64,000 bases of DNA from Ruminococcus sp. (GCA_013911065.1 JACERV010000003.1:1-64000), one strand, 5' to 3'; shown: positions 17,450 to 26,415, counted from the stretch's first letter. Notes: a model not told the origin generated them from the letters alone. Program-made: numbers and translations.

Positions 17450-18757
17450 ATGAAAAAGTTATTCGCTTTAATGTTAGTATTTACCATGGTAATATCTATG
17501 GCTGCCTGCACTAAGAAAGAGGAATCGGCAGGTTCGGGAGAAGAGACAAAGACTGAAGCGAAAAAGGTTACTTTAAACACGACGACTACTTATGCAGGAA
17601 ATGATGGGAATGCACAGAATTTCCAGGATGCTGTGGCTGCATGGGAAAGTGAAAGCGGAAACAAGGTAAATGATTCTTCTTCCACTTCCGATGAAACTTT
17701 TAAAGCCAGAGTATTGGCAGATTTTGAAACAGGTTCAGAACCGGATGTACTATTTTTCTTTAACGGTGTAGACTCCAATCCCCTGGTAGAAGCTGGAAAG
17801 GTAGTTTCCATTGAAGAAATCCGTAAAGAATTCCCTGACTATGCAAGCAATATGAAAGATGGCATGATGGGGGCTTCTCCTGTAGATGGAAAGAACTACT
17901 CTGTGCCGGTGAATGGATACTGGGAAGGCATGTTCGTAAACAAAGAAGTATGTGAAGCTGCCGGTGTTGAAATTCCCGGACCAGATACTACATGGGATGA
18001 ATTCCTTGAAACCTGCCAAAAGATTAAAGATGCCGGATATGCTCCAATTGCTGCTTCTTTGGCAACCGTGCCACACTACTGGTTTGAGTTTTCTATTTAT
18101 AATTATTTAACCCCTGCTACACACAATGTACTTCCAGGCAGCGTATCTGACGAGCATGGAACCGCTTGGGTGAATGGTCTTAACGACATCAAAGACCTTT
18201 ATGAAAGAGGCTTCTTCCCTGAAAACACTTTAACAGGTACTGATGATGAAACAGTACAGATGTTTATTGACAACAAAGCAGCGTTCTTAATTGATGGCTC
18301 CTGGAAGGTTGGTGGGATTGAAGAGTTAACAAGCAATATTGATAACTTTACAGTTACTTATGTTCCCGGAAATAATGACAGAAAAACAACTGATATCATT
18401 GGCGGATTATCCAGTGGATATTATATTACAAAGAAAGCCTGGGATGACCCGGACAAACGAGCAGCAGCAGTTGATTTTGTCAGCTATATGACAACTGACG
18501 AACTGGTTTCTAAATTTGCAGAGGTTTCTGCAACTGCATTAAAGAACGGAAGTCAGGTTGATGAATCTAAATTAACTTCCTTAGCAAAAGATGGACTTAA
18601 ATTAGTGCAGGGTGCTACGGGAATGGCAGGTGCGGTACAAGACCAGATTCCGGCAGAATCAAGAGTTCCAATCTTTGATGGCATGCCTAACTTAGTAACT
18701 GGTAAGAGTGATATAAAAGAATCTGTACAAGAAGTTTTGGATTCATTGTCTAAATAG
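17450..18757 (+). CDS. ABC sugar transporter, solute-binding lipoprotein
   Basis: 435 residues, family 1 extracellular solute-binding protein. The N-terminus has a lipoprotein signal peptide ending MAAC at about residue 20, then an acidic linker (KKEESAGSGEETKTE). Features of carbohydrate-binding members follow: DVLFFFNGVD, AFLIDGSWKVGG and a C-terminal SDIKESVQEVLDSL helix. It would capture the sugar at the outer membrane face of the cell and pass it to the two permeases downstream. An AGGAGG site precedes the ATG. A hairpin just after it probably sets a higher level than the permeases. The sugar is inferred to be chitobiose or a related oligosaccharide. Confidence 0.88.
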   Translation: MKKLFALMLVFTMVISMAACTKKEESAGSGEETKTEAKKVTLNTTTTYAGNDGNAQNFQDAVAAWESESGNKVNDSSSTSDETFKARVLADFETGSEPDVLFFFNGVDSNPLVEAGKVVSIEEIRKEFPDYASNMKDGMMGASPVDGKNYSVPVNGYWEGMFVNKEVCEAAGVEIPGPDTTWDEFLETCQKIKDAGYAPIAASLATVPHYWFEFSIYNYLTPATHNVLPGSVSDEHGTAWVNGLNDIKDLYERGFFPENTLTGTDDETVQMFIDNKAAFLIDGSWKVGGIEELTSNIDNFTVTYVPGNNDRKTTDIIGGLSSGYYITKKAWDDPDKRAAAVDFVSYMTTDELVSKFAEVSATALKNGSQVDESKLTSLAKDGLKLVQGATGMAGAVQDQIPAESRVPIFDGMPNLVTGKSDIKESVQEVLDSLSK

Positions 18758-18779
18758 AGATCAAAAAATGAATAGATAA

Positions 18780-18828
18780 AAAGGGGCTGCTGCACAGATG
18801 AATCTGAATTTTGCGGCGGCCCTTACTT
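18780..18828 (+). terminator. attenuating hairpin between binding protein and permeases
   Basis: AAGGGGCTGCTGC (18781-18793) pairs with GCGGCGGCCCTT (18813-18824) using G-U pairs, followed by a weak T stretch. Partial terminators here are common in sugar ABC operons and favour the binding protein. Confidence 0.6.
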
Positions 18829-18877
18829 TACAGATTATCCTCTATGAGCAGATACCTGCACAGAAATGGAGCAAACT

Positions 18878-19765
18878 ATGACATCTCATATTTATAAAAA
18901 TAAAAAACTAATTATTTTTTTCCTTGCACCGGCATTTTTGTTTATCCTTGTATTCCTGTACTATCCTTTTATCAAAAACATTTTCAATAGTTTTCAGGAA
19001 ATCAGTGGGCTTGGCTCCGCATCAAAAGGGTGGGCAGACCCATGGTACAGCAACTATACCATGCTGCTTAAAGACACCAATATGTGGGTTGCATTCCGCA
19101 ATACACTGATTATGCTGGTAGTAACCGTATTCGGACAGGTAGGGATTGCACTTTTGCTCGCACTTCTTACAGACCGTATTACCTATGGAGCTAAATTCTT
19201 CCGTATAGTTTATTTCTTCCCCATTGTTATTTCTGCAACGGCTCTGGGGCTTTTGTTTAACCTTATTTTCCTCTATGACAAAGGCATGATTAATCAAATA
19301 CGTGAGATTTTTGGTGCTGCAGCATTGGTTGATTTTAAAAGCAAAGGGATTGCTTTATTTACCATGATGGCGCCGGTGATGTGGCAGTATGTGGGGTTTT
19401 ACTTTATTATTCTTGTAACAGGGCTTAATAATATCTCTTCTGACTTGTATGAAGCCGCTGCAATTGACGGTGCTACTTCTTACCAACAGGTAAAATTCAT
19501 TTCTCTGCCCCTGCTTCGCAATGTAACCTGTACTTGTATTGTACTCGCAGTTACGGGGGCATTAAAAGTATTTGACCTTCCCTGGACTATGTTCCCAAAG
19601 GGACTGCCAAACGGAGAAACCTGGCTTACTGGAACCTATATGTATTACCAGGTATTCAATGTAAATGACGTAGATTACAGTTCAGCCATAGGCGTTGTAA
19701 TTGTAATACTGGGTGTTCTGTTATCAAAGCTTGTAAACACTATTTTCAAAGAAAAAGAATTTTAG
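18878..19765 (+). CDS. ABC sugar transporter permease (UgpA/MsmF type)
   Basis: 295 residues with six hydrophobic segments. The cytoplasmic coupling motif EAAAIDGATSYQQVKFISLPLL, here split as EAAAIDGATS and VKFISLPLL, lies about two thirds along. I chose ATG 18878 because GGAG is six bases before it; an ATG at 18866 lacks a ribosome site. It is the first of two permeases, 12 bases before the second. The ATPase is not in the window, so a shared MsmK-like ATPase encoded elsewhere probably drives import. Confidence 0.88.
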   Translation: MTSHIYKNKKLIIFFLAPAFLFILVFLYYPFIKNIFNSFQEISGLGSASKGWADPWYSNYTMLLKDTNMWVAFRNTLIMLVVTVFGQVGIALLLALLTDRITYGAKFFRIVYFFPIVISATALGLLFNLIFLYDKGMINQIREIFGAAALVDFKSKGIALFTMMAPVMWQYVGFYFIILVTGLNNISSDLYEAAAIDGATSYQQVKFISLPLLRNVTCTCIVLAVTGALKVFDLPWTMFPKGLPNGETWLTGTYMYYQVFNVNDVDYSSAIGVVIVILGVLLSKLVNTIFKEKEF

Positions 19766-19777
19766 AGGAGGGTTGCT

Positions 19778-20653
19778 ATGAAAGCCATTGCGATAAACAA
19801 GCAAAAAAAAGTTTCTTTAGGGCAATCCATTATCCTTCTTTTATTAAGTATCTGGGCCTTAACTACAATTTACCCTATTATATGGGTGGTGTTAAATTCA
19901 TTTAAGGACAGGAGGTTTATCTTATCCAATTCCTTTGCCCTGCCTTTAGGAGAAATCTTTACCTTAGACAATTACAGATTGGCATTTGAACGTGTCGATA
20001 TCTTAAATGCATATAAAAACAGTTTGCTTATTTCCACCAGTGTAGCTGCGGTTGTAATATTACTCGCCGGTCTTGCCGCCTATGTATTGGCTCGTTACGA
20101 ATTCAGGCTAAAGAAGCTTTTATATAATTTAGTCATTGCAGGCATGATGTTCCCGGTGTTCTCTACCATCATCCCGGTATTTCAGATGCAGTATTCCTGG
20201 GGAATTGTAAATACCAGCAATCTCTTTCTATCCCTGCTCTCTACAGCACTTCCCCAGATTGCGGGAAACTTATCCTTTGCCATTGTGGTGCTGATGGGAT
20301 ATATTAAGAGCATTCCCATAGAGTTAGAAGAGTCAGCGTATATAGAAGGATGCAATATCTTTCAGATTTTTTTTAAGGTAATTGTACCCCTCACTAAACC
20401 ATCCTTTGCAACAGTTGCTATTTTTTCATTCTTATGGAGTTATAATGATTTATTTACCCAGATGTTCTTTCTGCGTACCAAAACACAATGGGCAATCACA
20501 TTCTTGTTAAATCAGTTGACATCTCAGGAAGGGACCAACTATGGGCTTATGGCAGCAGCAGTAACCCTGGTCGTGATTCCGATTTTAATTGTATATATTT
20601 TCCTACAGAAATACATTATTAAGGGAATGATCTCGGGAGCAATAAAAGGGTGA
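19778..20653 (+). CDS. ABC sugar transporter permease (UgpE/MsmG type)
   Basis: 291 residues, six hydrophobic segments. The N-terminal YPIIWVVLNSFKDRR block is typical of MsmG-type permeases, and the coupling motif reads EESAYIEGCNIFQIFFKVIVP near residue 185, split as EESAYIEGCN and FFKVIVP. It pairs with the upstream permease to form the membrane channel of a carbohydrate importer. An AGGAGGG site precedes the ATG. The YesN-type regulator follows, and its expression is probably coupled. Confidence 0.88.
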   Translation: MKAIAINKQKKVSLGQSIILLLLSIWALTTIYPIIWVVLNSFKDRRFILSNSFALPLGEIFTLDNYRLAFERVDILNAYKNSLLISTSVAAVVILLAGLAAYVLARYEFRLKKLLYNLVIAGMMFPVFSTIIPVFQMQYSWGIVNTSNLFLSLLSTALPQIAGNLSFAIVVLMGYIKSIPIELEESAYIEGCNIFQIFFKVIVPLTKPSFATVAIFSFLWSYNDLFTQMFFLRTKTQWAITFLLNQLTSQEGTNYGLMAAAVTLVVIPILIVYIFLQKYIIKGMISGAIKG

Positions 20654-20740
20654 GATGAGCAAGTGAATCTACCGGATTTACTTGCTGCACTGCGGATGTA
20701 TGGTATAATTCTAAATAAGGAAGTTCGGGAGGGGGATTGG

Positions 20741-21520
20741 ATGTACAAAGTAGTTATCGTTGATGATGAACCTATTATTGCCAGGGGGTTAGCCCGGGCG
20801 ATTCCATGGGGGAAATACAACTGCCATGTGGCAGGCACTGCATTCAGTGGAAGGGAAGGATTAGAATTAATCCGGAACCAACAGCCGGATATCCTGATAT
20901 CGGATATCAAGATGCCCGGAATGGATGGGCTGACTATGATTGCCAGCATTAAATCACAATACCCAAATATCCAAATCTGTATTCTCACTGGATATCGGGA
21001 TTTTGATTATGCCCAGCGTGCGATCTGTCTTGGAGTTACCCGATTTTTATTAAAGCCGTCAAAAATGGATGAATTGCTGGATACACTGGAAGTAATGATA
21101 ACAAACCTTTCAGGCTCAAAGGCGAAAGAGAGCGGTGAGTCAGGAAAAAAGGAAGATAATGAAGGGAAAGCGCATCCGGAAGAAAACATCTCAGGCAGTT
21201 TTATTGTAAAAAACGCCCTAAAATATATGAATAAAAATTATCAGCAAAAAATTATGCTGTCAGAAGTTGCCGAACAGATATATGTAAGCCAGTGGCATCT
21301 AAGCAAGCTGCTCCGCAAGTACACAGGGCAGAATTTTTCGGAAATACTAAACAAAATCCGCATTGAAAAGGCAAAACAAATGTTAGACAATCCAGCACTT
21401 AGGATTGGGGAGATTGCAGAAGAAGTAGGGTTTTCGGACGTTGCTCACTTTTCCAGGGTATTTAAAAAGATTGTGGGTATTTCTGCAAATGAATACAGGA
21501 ATACAGTATTATCAAAATAA
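20741..21520 (+). CDS. YesN-type response regulator (REC plus AraC DNA-binding domain)
   Basis: 259 residues. The receiver domain has VDDEP at residues 7-11, the phospho-acceptor in ISDIKMPGMDG (about residue 54) and the LKPSK lysine loop. A short charged linker (about residues 128-155) leads to an AraC-type double helix-turn-helix with SEVAEQIYVSQWHLSKLLRK and IGEIAEEVGFSDVAHFSRVFK, split here as two recognition regions. It is shorter than Bacillus YesN because there is little linker. Start 20741 has a GGGAGGGGG site; upstream in-frame starts do not. Its kinase partner is the YesM-type protein at 15601. The targets are probably the promoters of this locus. Confidence 0.88.
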   Translation: MYKVVIVDDEPIIARGLARAIPWGKYNCHVAGTAFSGREGLELIRNQQPDILISDIKMPGMDGLTMIASIKSQYPNIQICILTGYRDFDYAQRAICLGVTRFLLKPSKMDELLDTLEVMITNLSGSKAKESGESGKKEDNEGKAHPEENISGSFIVKNALKYMNKNYQQKIMLSEVAEQIYVSQWHLSKLLRKYTGQNFSEILNKIRIEKAKQMLDNPALRIGEIAEEVGFSDVAHFSRVFKKIVGISANEYRNTVLSK

Positions 21521-21573
21521 AGCTGCACCACCGTGTATTAGTATATTGATTAACAGAAGAACAAGATACAAGA

Positions 21574-21624
21574 AATACCCTGATGGCTGAACGTGGCTTT
21601 TGCTATGTTCACCGTCAGGGTATT
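21574..21624. terminator. bidirectional terminator between regulator and proX
   Basis: AATACCCTGA (21574-21583) pairs with TCAGGGTATT (21615-21624), with more pairing inside. It sits between convergent genes. Confidence 0.8.
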
Positions 21625-21636
21625 GTCTGTCAATAA

Positions 21637-22176
21637 TTAAAATTTGATGATTTTACATGTATGTTTTGAATACGGCAGCAAAACTTTTAGTATATCGTCC
21701 GTTTTCACCTTCATATATCCTGTTGTTGTCCCATCGCTGCATCCATAATACTCATTATCTGCAACATCCTGGTCGAAAATTACCTGTATGGTTTTTTCCC
21801 AGTCTGCAAGTGTACTGAAAACGGTTGCGGCTCCAATTTTTGTTCTTAATATTTCTTCGAACAATTCCTTTGGTGCAAATGAAACTCTAGAAATATCAAG
21901 TGTCTCACAAAATCGTTTTGTATCAAATGACTTCTCACCTGTTGTAACAAAAAGATAAAACAAGGTTTTCTTTTTGTTGCATAAAAATAAAGTTTTCACC
22001 ATTTCCATATTTAGTTTTTCATTAATCAGCACACAATCATCCATTGAAATTGCTTCATCTGTCTCTACTCTCTCAAAAGGTATCTTAAGTTGTCCAAGCA
22101 CTTTATATACTTCTTCTTGTAACTGAGTCGTAAATTGTGCCGGAGCCACCTTAAAAATCTCACTTATATAAAACAT
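21637..22176 (-). CDS. prolyl-tRNA-editing domain protein (ProX/YbaK family)
   Basis: 179 residues. It has the layout of free-standing YbaK/ProX editing domains: VYKVLGQLKIPFERVETDEA near the N-terminus (split VLGQLKIPFERV), the NLFLCNKK-like strand (KTLFLCNKKKTLFYLFV) and the IGAATVFS glycine-rich segment. Such proteins remove alanine wrongly attached to tRNA-Pro, a trans-acting quality control. It is about the usual length for ProXp-ala. An AGGAGATTG site precedes the ATG at 22176. It is oriented with argG but behind argG's hairpin. Confidence 0.85.
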   Translation of the reverse strand: MFYISEIFKVAPAQFTTQLQEEVYKVLGQLKIPFERVETDEAISMDDCVLINEKLNMEMVKTLFLCNKKKTLFYLFVTTGEKSFDTKRFCETLDISRVSFAPKELFEEILRTKIGAATVFSTLADWEKTIQVIFDQDVADNEYYGCSDGTTTGYMKVKTDDILKVLLPYSKHTCKIIKF

Positions 22177-22214
22177 ATCAATCTCCTGTTCTTATTTTTT
22201 ATTGGATATTGAAC

Positions 22215-22283
22215 GTTAAGTACAAGTAAAATGTATTACCTTTCTATATCACTAAGCGCATAATACATTAAAATGTACTTAAC
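22215..22283. repeat. imperfect inverted repeat of 23-24 bases
   Basis: The left arm (22215-22238) starts GTTAAGTACA and ends AAATGTATTA; the right arm (22261-22283) starts TAATACATT and ends TGTACTTAAC, its near-perfect reverse complement. The arms are 22 bases apart and have no T run, so it is not a plain terminator. It may be a regulator site or a miniature element. Confidence 0.6.
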
Positions 22284-22347
22284 ACTTAGTGCGCGGAGGC
22301 AGATTTGCATTTGATGTAAAGATACCGGTTATACAATAATTTGACAT
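22279..22347 (-). CDS. very small ORF (22 codons) with a strong ribosome site
   Basis: The ATG at 22347 has AAAGGAG six bases upstream. The peptide begins MSNYCITGIF and ends PPRTKC. It lies between argG's hairpin and proX, and its stop falls in the right arm of the inverted repeat. The bases around its start (AGGAGATTGATATG) are the same as at the proX start, suggesting a local duplication. It could be a leader peptide or debris. Confidence 0.3.
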   Translation of the reverse strand: MSNYCITGIFTSNANLPPRTKC

Positions 22348-22388
22348 ATCAATCTCCTTTCTGTATTGTTTCTTTATTTTGTTTACAC

Positions 22389-22416
22389 TCTGAGCCGTCC
22401 TTTCAGACGGCTCAGA
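22389..22416 (-). terminator. hairpin downstream of argG
   Basis: TCTGAGCCGTC (22389-22399) pairs perfectly with GACGGCTCAGA (22406-22416). The minus-strand sequence after it is not T-rich, so this is a strong hairpin with moderate support as a terminator. Confidence 0.65.
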
Positions 22417-22438
22417 ATTCATTATACCTTAATCTAAT

Positions 22439-23659
22439 TTATTTTTCGAGTTCCTGCATTTTCATGGCACGGACTTTCAGCGGCAGACCGAACAGATTGA
22501 TGAATCCTTCAGCATCGTGGTGGTCATACAATTCACCAGTTGTAAAGCTGGCCAATGATTCACTGTACAATGAGTATGGCGAAGTCGTTCCTGCTTTGAT
22601 GATATTTCCTTTATACAGTTTGAATTTTACTTCACCTGTTACATACTGCTGTGTCACATCTACAAATGCCTGAATTGCTTCGCGAAGCGGTGTAAACCAT
22701 TTTCCTTCGTAAACAATCTGAGCAAATTTGTTGCCCATATCCTTCTTTACTTCATGAGTAGCGCGGTCCAGAACCAGTTCTTCCAGCTGGTCATGTGCTT
22801 CCATCAGGATTGTTCCGCCGGGAGTCTCATATACTCCGCGTGATTTCATACCAACAACGCGGTTCTCTACGATATCTATAATACCGATACCGTGTTTTCC
22901 GCCAAGGGTATTCAGTTCTGAAATGATTTCTGAAACCTTCATTTCCTTTCCGTTCAGGCTTTTAGGTATGCCGGCTTCAAATGTCATAGTGACATACTCT
23001 CCTTCATCCGGTGCTTTTTCAGGAGAAACGCCCAACACTAATAAGTGATCATAGTTTGGCTCGCTGGCCGGGTCTTCAAGTTCCAGCCCCTCATGACTGA
23101 TGTGCCACAGGTTGCGGTCCCGGCTATAGCTGTGTTTCGCATCAAAAGGAAGGTCGATTCCGTGCTGATGACAGTATTCAATTTCATCTTCACGTGACTG
23201 CATAGTCCATACATCTGTCATTCTCCAGGGAGCAATGATTTTGAGGTCAGGAGCAAGGGCTTTGATTCCAAGCTCGAAACGAATCTGGTCATTTCCCTTT
23301 CCTGTAGCGCCATGACAGATAGCAGTAGCACCCTCTTTGCGGGCAACCTCAACCAGTCTTTTCGCAATGATAGGACGTGCCATAGAAGTTCCCAGTAAAT
23401 ATTTATTTTCATAAACTGCACTTGCTTTTACACACGGCATAATATATTCATCGCAAAATTCATCAATAATATTTTCTATGTATAATTTAGAAGCACCTGA
23501 TAATTTTGCTCTTTCTTCCAGTCCGTCCAGTTCGTCACCCTGTCCGCAGTCAATACAGCAGCAGATAACGTCATAATCGAAGTTTTCCTTTAACCATGGG
23601 ATGATTGCGGTAGTGTCAAGTCCGCCTGAATATGCTAATACTACTTTTTCTTTACTCAT
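22439..23659 (-). CDS. argG: argininosuccinate synthase
   Basis: 406 residues. It joins citrulline and aspartate with ATP in arginine synthesis. The PP-loop AYSGGLDTT is near the N-terminus, and [13 protein letters not shown] (about residue 118), the [12 protein letters not shown] block and a YSRDRN segment match the family. I chose ATG 23659 because AGGAGG lies 9 bases away; the earlier ATG at 23665 is only 3 bases from it. argH is not next door and the other arg genes lie at 29-34 kb, so this is a single-gene unit with its own promoter. Confidence 0.95.
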   Translation of the reverse strand: MSKEKVVLAYSGGLDTTAIIPWLKENFDYDVICCCIDCGQGDELDGLEERAKLSGASKLYIENIIDEFCDEYIMPCVKASAVYENKYLLGTSMARPIIAKRLVEVARKEGATAICHGATGKGNDQIRFELGIKALAPDLKIIAPWRMTDVWTMQSREDEIEYCHQHGIDLPFDAKHSYSRDRNLWHISHEGLELEDPASEPNYDHLLVLGVSPEKAPDEGEYVTMTFEAGIPKSLNGKEMKVSEIISELNTLGGKHGIGIIDIVENRVVGMKSRGVYETPGGTILMEAHDQLEELVLDRATHEVKKDMGNKFAQIVYEGKWFTPLREAIQAFVDVTQQYVTGEVKFKLYKGNIIKAGTTSPYSLYSESLASFTTGELYDHHDAEGFINLFGLPLKVRAMKMQELEK

Positions 23660-23704
23660 TTTCATTTGCCTCCTAAATGCATTTCATTCTATAAGATACC
23701 ACAT

Positions 23705-23733
23705 ACTATACACCACATTTTATAATTATGCAA
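23705..23733 (-). promoter_or_regulatory. argG promoter
   Basis: On the minus strand TTGCAT (23733-23728) and TATAGT (23710-23705) are 17 bases apart. AT-rich blocks just upstream could hold ArgR sites, but I could not define one. Confidence 0.6.
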
Positions 23734-23870
23734 CAGCAAACATGAAAAAATTCGTTTTATGCATAAAATCTAAATAAATATACACAAAAACGTTTATAAT
23801 ATACAACTATTGTGTATAAACGGATAAAATGAATATAAGGGTGAAAGATATGGAAAACTTTTCTTATTGG

Positions 23871-23886
23871 TAGTATAATCATACTA
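23871..23886 (+). promoter_or_regulatory. perfect palindrome overlapping a -10 box
   Basis: TAGTAT-AATC-ATACTA is a perfect inverted repeat, and the -10 TATAAT (23874-23879) lies within it, 32 bases before the start at 23911. A repressor bound here would block the promoter. The regulator is unknown. Confidence 0.45.
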
Positions 23887-23910
23887 TAACTGACAGTAAG
23901 GAGCATAACT

Positions 23911-24954
23911 ATGATTTATTTTAACTGTGACTACAATGAAGGTGCTCATCCACAAGTACTGGAAATGCTGTGTGAGACGAATATGGAGCAGACAGACGGA
24001 TATGGGGAAGATATCTATTGCAGCAGGGCACGTGGGGTTATTAGAAAACTATGTGGGAAGGAAGAGCTGGATGTGCATTTTTTATCCGGAGGGACGCAGG
24101 CAAATCTCACAGTAATTACGGCTGCGCTGCGGCCTCATCAGGGAGTGCTGGCGGCTGAAACAGGACACATCAATGTGCATGAAACAGGAGCGATTGAGTC
24201 CTGTGGGCATAAGGTGCTGGCAGTACCATCTAAGGATGGAAAAGTGACTGCCGGGCAGGTGGAGGCATCGCACCGAAGCCATATAGAAGATGAAAGCTTT
24301 GAGCATATGGTACAGCCTAAGATGGTATATATATCCAACCCGACAGAACTGGGGACCATTTACAGCAGGGCTGAACTGGAAGCGTTGTCTGCAGTCTGCA
24401 GAAAAAATGGGCTATATTTGTTTATGGACGGCGCAAGACTTGGATATGGGCTGACGGCAGAGGGAAACGATTTGGATTTAGATGTGCTCTCCAGTTTGTG
24501 TGATGTTTTCTACATTGGCGGTACAAAAGTGGGTGCCTTATTTGGGGAAGCTGTGGTAATTTCGAACCCCATACTTCAGGAAGACTTCCGTTACATTATA
24601 AAGCAAAAAGGAGCTCTTTTGGCAAAAGGAAGGCTTCTCGGGGTACAGTTTCTTGCACTTCTGGAAAAGGGCCTTTATTTTGAAATTGGAAAGCGGGCAA
24701 ATGACCTGGCAGAAGAAATCCGCAGGGCATGCAGGAAGGCAGGATATCCGTTTCTCGTTGAAAACAATACAAATCAGATATTTGTAATAATGGACGATAA
24801 AAAGCTAGATAAGCTTCGGGAGAAATATGCATTTTCTTATCAGCAGCGGGTGGACGAGTCTCACAGTGCAGTGCGTTTTTGTACCAGCTGGGCAACTAAG
24901 GAGGAAAATGCAACAAAACTTGCAGAAGATATACTGGATGGAAAAATTGAATAA
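23911..24954 (+). CDS. threonine-aldolase-family enzyme (beta-eliminating lyase fold)
   Basis: 347 residues, PLP-dependent fold type I. It resembles low-specificity L-threonine aldolases, which split threonine into glycine and acetaldehyde. Seen: GGTQANLTVI at about residue 57, ETGHINVHETGAIE, the LFMDGARLG aspartate motif (about residue 172) and the PLP lysine in YIGGTKVGALFGEA (about residue 207). Acetaldehyde could be used by the iron alcohol dehydrogenase 77 bases downstream, a plausible link between the two. A palindrome over the -10 suggests repression. Confidence 0.85.
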   Translation: MIYFNCDYNEGAHPQVLEMLCETNMEQTDGYGEDIYCSRARGVIRKLCGKEELDVHFLSGGTQANLTVITAALRPHQGVLAAETGHINVHETGAIESCGHKVLAVPSKDGKVTAGQVEASHRSHIEDESFEHMVQPKMVYISNPTELGTIYSRAELEALSAVCRKNGLYLFMDGARLGYGLTAEGNDLDLDVLSSLCDVFYIGGTKVGALFGEAVVISNPILQEDFRYIIKQKGALLAKGRLLGVQFLALLEKGLYFEIGKRANDLAEEIRRACRKAGYPFLVENNTNQIFVIMDDKKLDKLREKYAFSYQQRVDESHSAVRFCTSWATKEENATKLAEDILDGKIE

Positions 24955-25031
24955 AGAGCAGGCATTAGAGGCCGTGAAAATGTGTCACATTAACATTATA
25001 AACGAATAAAATAAGAAAGGAAGAACAGGAT

Positions 25032-26210
25032 ATGAATAATTTTGAATATTATACACCCACGAAGGTGGTTTTTGGAAAAGGAACAGAATCAGAGACTGGA
25101 GCGTTGATTCAGGGGTACGGCTGTAAGAAAGTGCTGGTTCACTATGGCGGAGGAAGCGTGAAAAGATCCGGGCTTCTTGACCGGATTTGCCAGTCTCTTG
25201 AGTCATCAGGCATCGCGTATATTACACTGGGAGGTGTTGTACCCAATCCTCACCTGTCCCTTGTCTATGAGGGAATAGAACTGTGTAAAAAAGAAGGAGT
25301 TGATTTTATTCTGGCAGTTGGCGGAGGAAGTGTTATTGACTCTGCAAAGGCCATTGGATATGGCGTAACAAATCAAGGGGATGTATGGGACTTCTATGAG
25401 AAAAAGAGGGAGGCAGAGGCATGCCTGCCCGTTGGAACGGTTCTGACTATCGCAGCAGCAGGCTCAGAAATGAGTGATTCTTCTGTAATTACCAAGGAAG
25501 AAGGGTGGATAAAAAGAGGATACAGCAGTAATTTTTCCCGGCCTAAATTCTCAGTCATGAATCCGGAACTGACGATGACTTTGCCGGAGTATCAGACGAT
25601 GAGCGGCTGTGTGGATATTATGATGCACACAATGGAGCGTTATTTGAACCGGGTGGACAATATGGAGCTGACAGACGGAATCAGCGAACATTTAATTCGT
25701 ATTGTAATGAAAAATGCCCAAATCCTTCTGAACGAGCCGAAAAACTATGAAGCAAGAGCAGAAGTGATGTGGGCCGGAAGTCTTTCTCATAACGGGCTGA
25801 CCGGATGTGGTACAGATGGAGGCGACTGGGCCACACATCAGATAGAGCATGAGCTGGGCGGCATGTTTGATGTGGCTCACGGTGCGGGGCTGGCGGCAGT
25901 ATGGGGAAGCTGGGCCAGATATGTTGTTTCGGAAAGGCCGGAACGTTTTGCGCAGCTTGCAATAAATGTAATGGGAGTAGAAGCGTCCGGCAGTGACATG
26001 GAGACCGCCTTAAAAGGGATTGAGGCGATGGAGAAGTTCTACCGCTCTGTAAATATGCCCACATCTCTGAAGGAGCTGGGAGTAGAGCCAACAGAAGACC
26101 AATTGAAAGAAATGGCAGAGAAGTGCAGCTACTGGGGTAAAAGAACGATTGGATGTGTAAAAGTCCTGGATGGGGAAGATATCTATCGGATTTATCAGGA
26201 TGCAAAGTAA
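25032..26210 (+). CDS. iron-containing alcohol dehydrogenase (BdhA-like)
   Basis: 392 residues, the usual length. An NAD(P)H-dependent enzyme that reduces short aldehydes such as butyraldehyde or acetaldehyde. The N-terminal NFEYYTPTKVVFGKGTE is typical of butanol dehydrogenases. The nucleotide-binding GGGSVIDSAKAIGYG is at about residue 97. Metal ligands lie in GCVDIMMHTMER (about residue 197) and in HELGGMFDVAHGAGLA (about residues 277-292). AGGAAGAACAGG precedes the ATG. It follows the threonine aldolase gene. Confidence 0.9.
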   Translation: MNNFEYYTPTKVVFGKGTESETGALIQGYGCKKVLVHYGGGSVKRSGLLDRICQSLESSGIAYITLGGVVPNPHLSLVYEGIELCKKEGVDFILAVGGGSVIDSAKAIGYGVTNQGDVWDFYEKKREAEACLPVGTVLTIAAAGSEMSDSSVITKEEGWIKRGYSSNFSRPKFSVMNPELTMTLPEYQTMSGCVDIMMHTMERYLNRVDNMELTDGISEHLIRIVMKNAQILLNEPKNYEARAEVMWAGSLSHNGLTGCGTDGGDWATHQIEHELGGMFDVAHGAGLAAVWGSWARYVVSERPERFAQLAINVMGVEASGSDMETALKGIEAMEKFYRSVNMPTSLKELGVEPTEDQLKEMAEKCSYWGKRTIGCVKVLDGEDIYRIYQDAK

Positions 26211-26217
26211 AAAAACC

Positions 26218-26245
26218 TTGACAAATTATAAAATATAAGTAAAAT
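26218..26245 (+). promoter_or_regulatory. promoter of the proBA leader
   Basis: TTGACA (26218-26223, perfect) and TAAAAT (26240-26245) are 16 bases apart, 54 bases before the leader ORF. Confidence 0.65.
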
Positions 26246-26298
26246 AAGACGAAACAGGAGAAACTACAGAACACACAGAAATGATTGGAGTTGTAGTC

Positions 26299-26415
26299 AT
26301 GAAAGCAAAGCATAATAGTCTTGACATCATGAATCAGTTTAATCATAATCTGCCGCTTGCCGACAGTGTTGTTTTTGTGCCGTGCGTTCCCAGTCCCTTT
26401 GGGGTATATGCATAG
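26299..26415 (+). CDS. putative leader peptide ahead of proBA (38 codons)
   Basis: An ATG at 26299 with GGAG eight bases upstream opens a 38-codon frame ending TAG at 26413-26415. Four prolines lie in its second half (NLPLAD, then VFVPCVPSPFGVYA), three of them within five residues near the end. A terminator follows 66 bases later, and proline biosynthesis genes come next. This is the layout of a translation-controlled attenuator that responds to charged tRNA-Pro, but four Pro codons is modest. It could also be a conserved small protein. I know of no named homologue. Confidence 0.5.
   Translation: MKAKHNSLDIMNQFNHNLPLADSVVFVPCVPSPFGVYA

Noticed and set aside
23734..23830. ArgR binding sites upstream of argG
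   Set aside because: Several AT-rich stretches resemble half sites, but none forms a clear tandem ARG box that I can defend by eye.
25681..26346. Long minus-strand reading frame over the alcohol dehydrogenase gene
   Set aside because: It is antisense to a well-supported enzyme gene, has no ribosome site and an unusual composition (Leu, Pro, Ser rich). A shadow frame.
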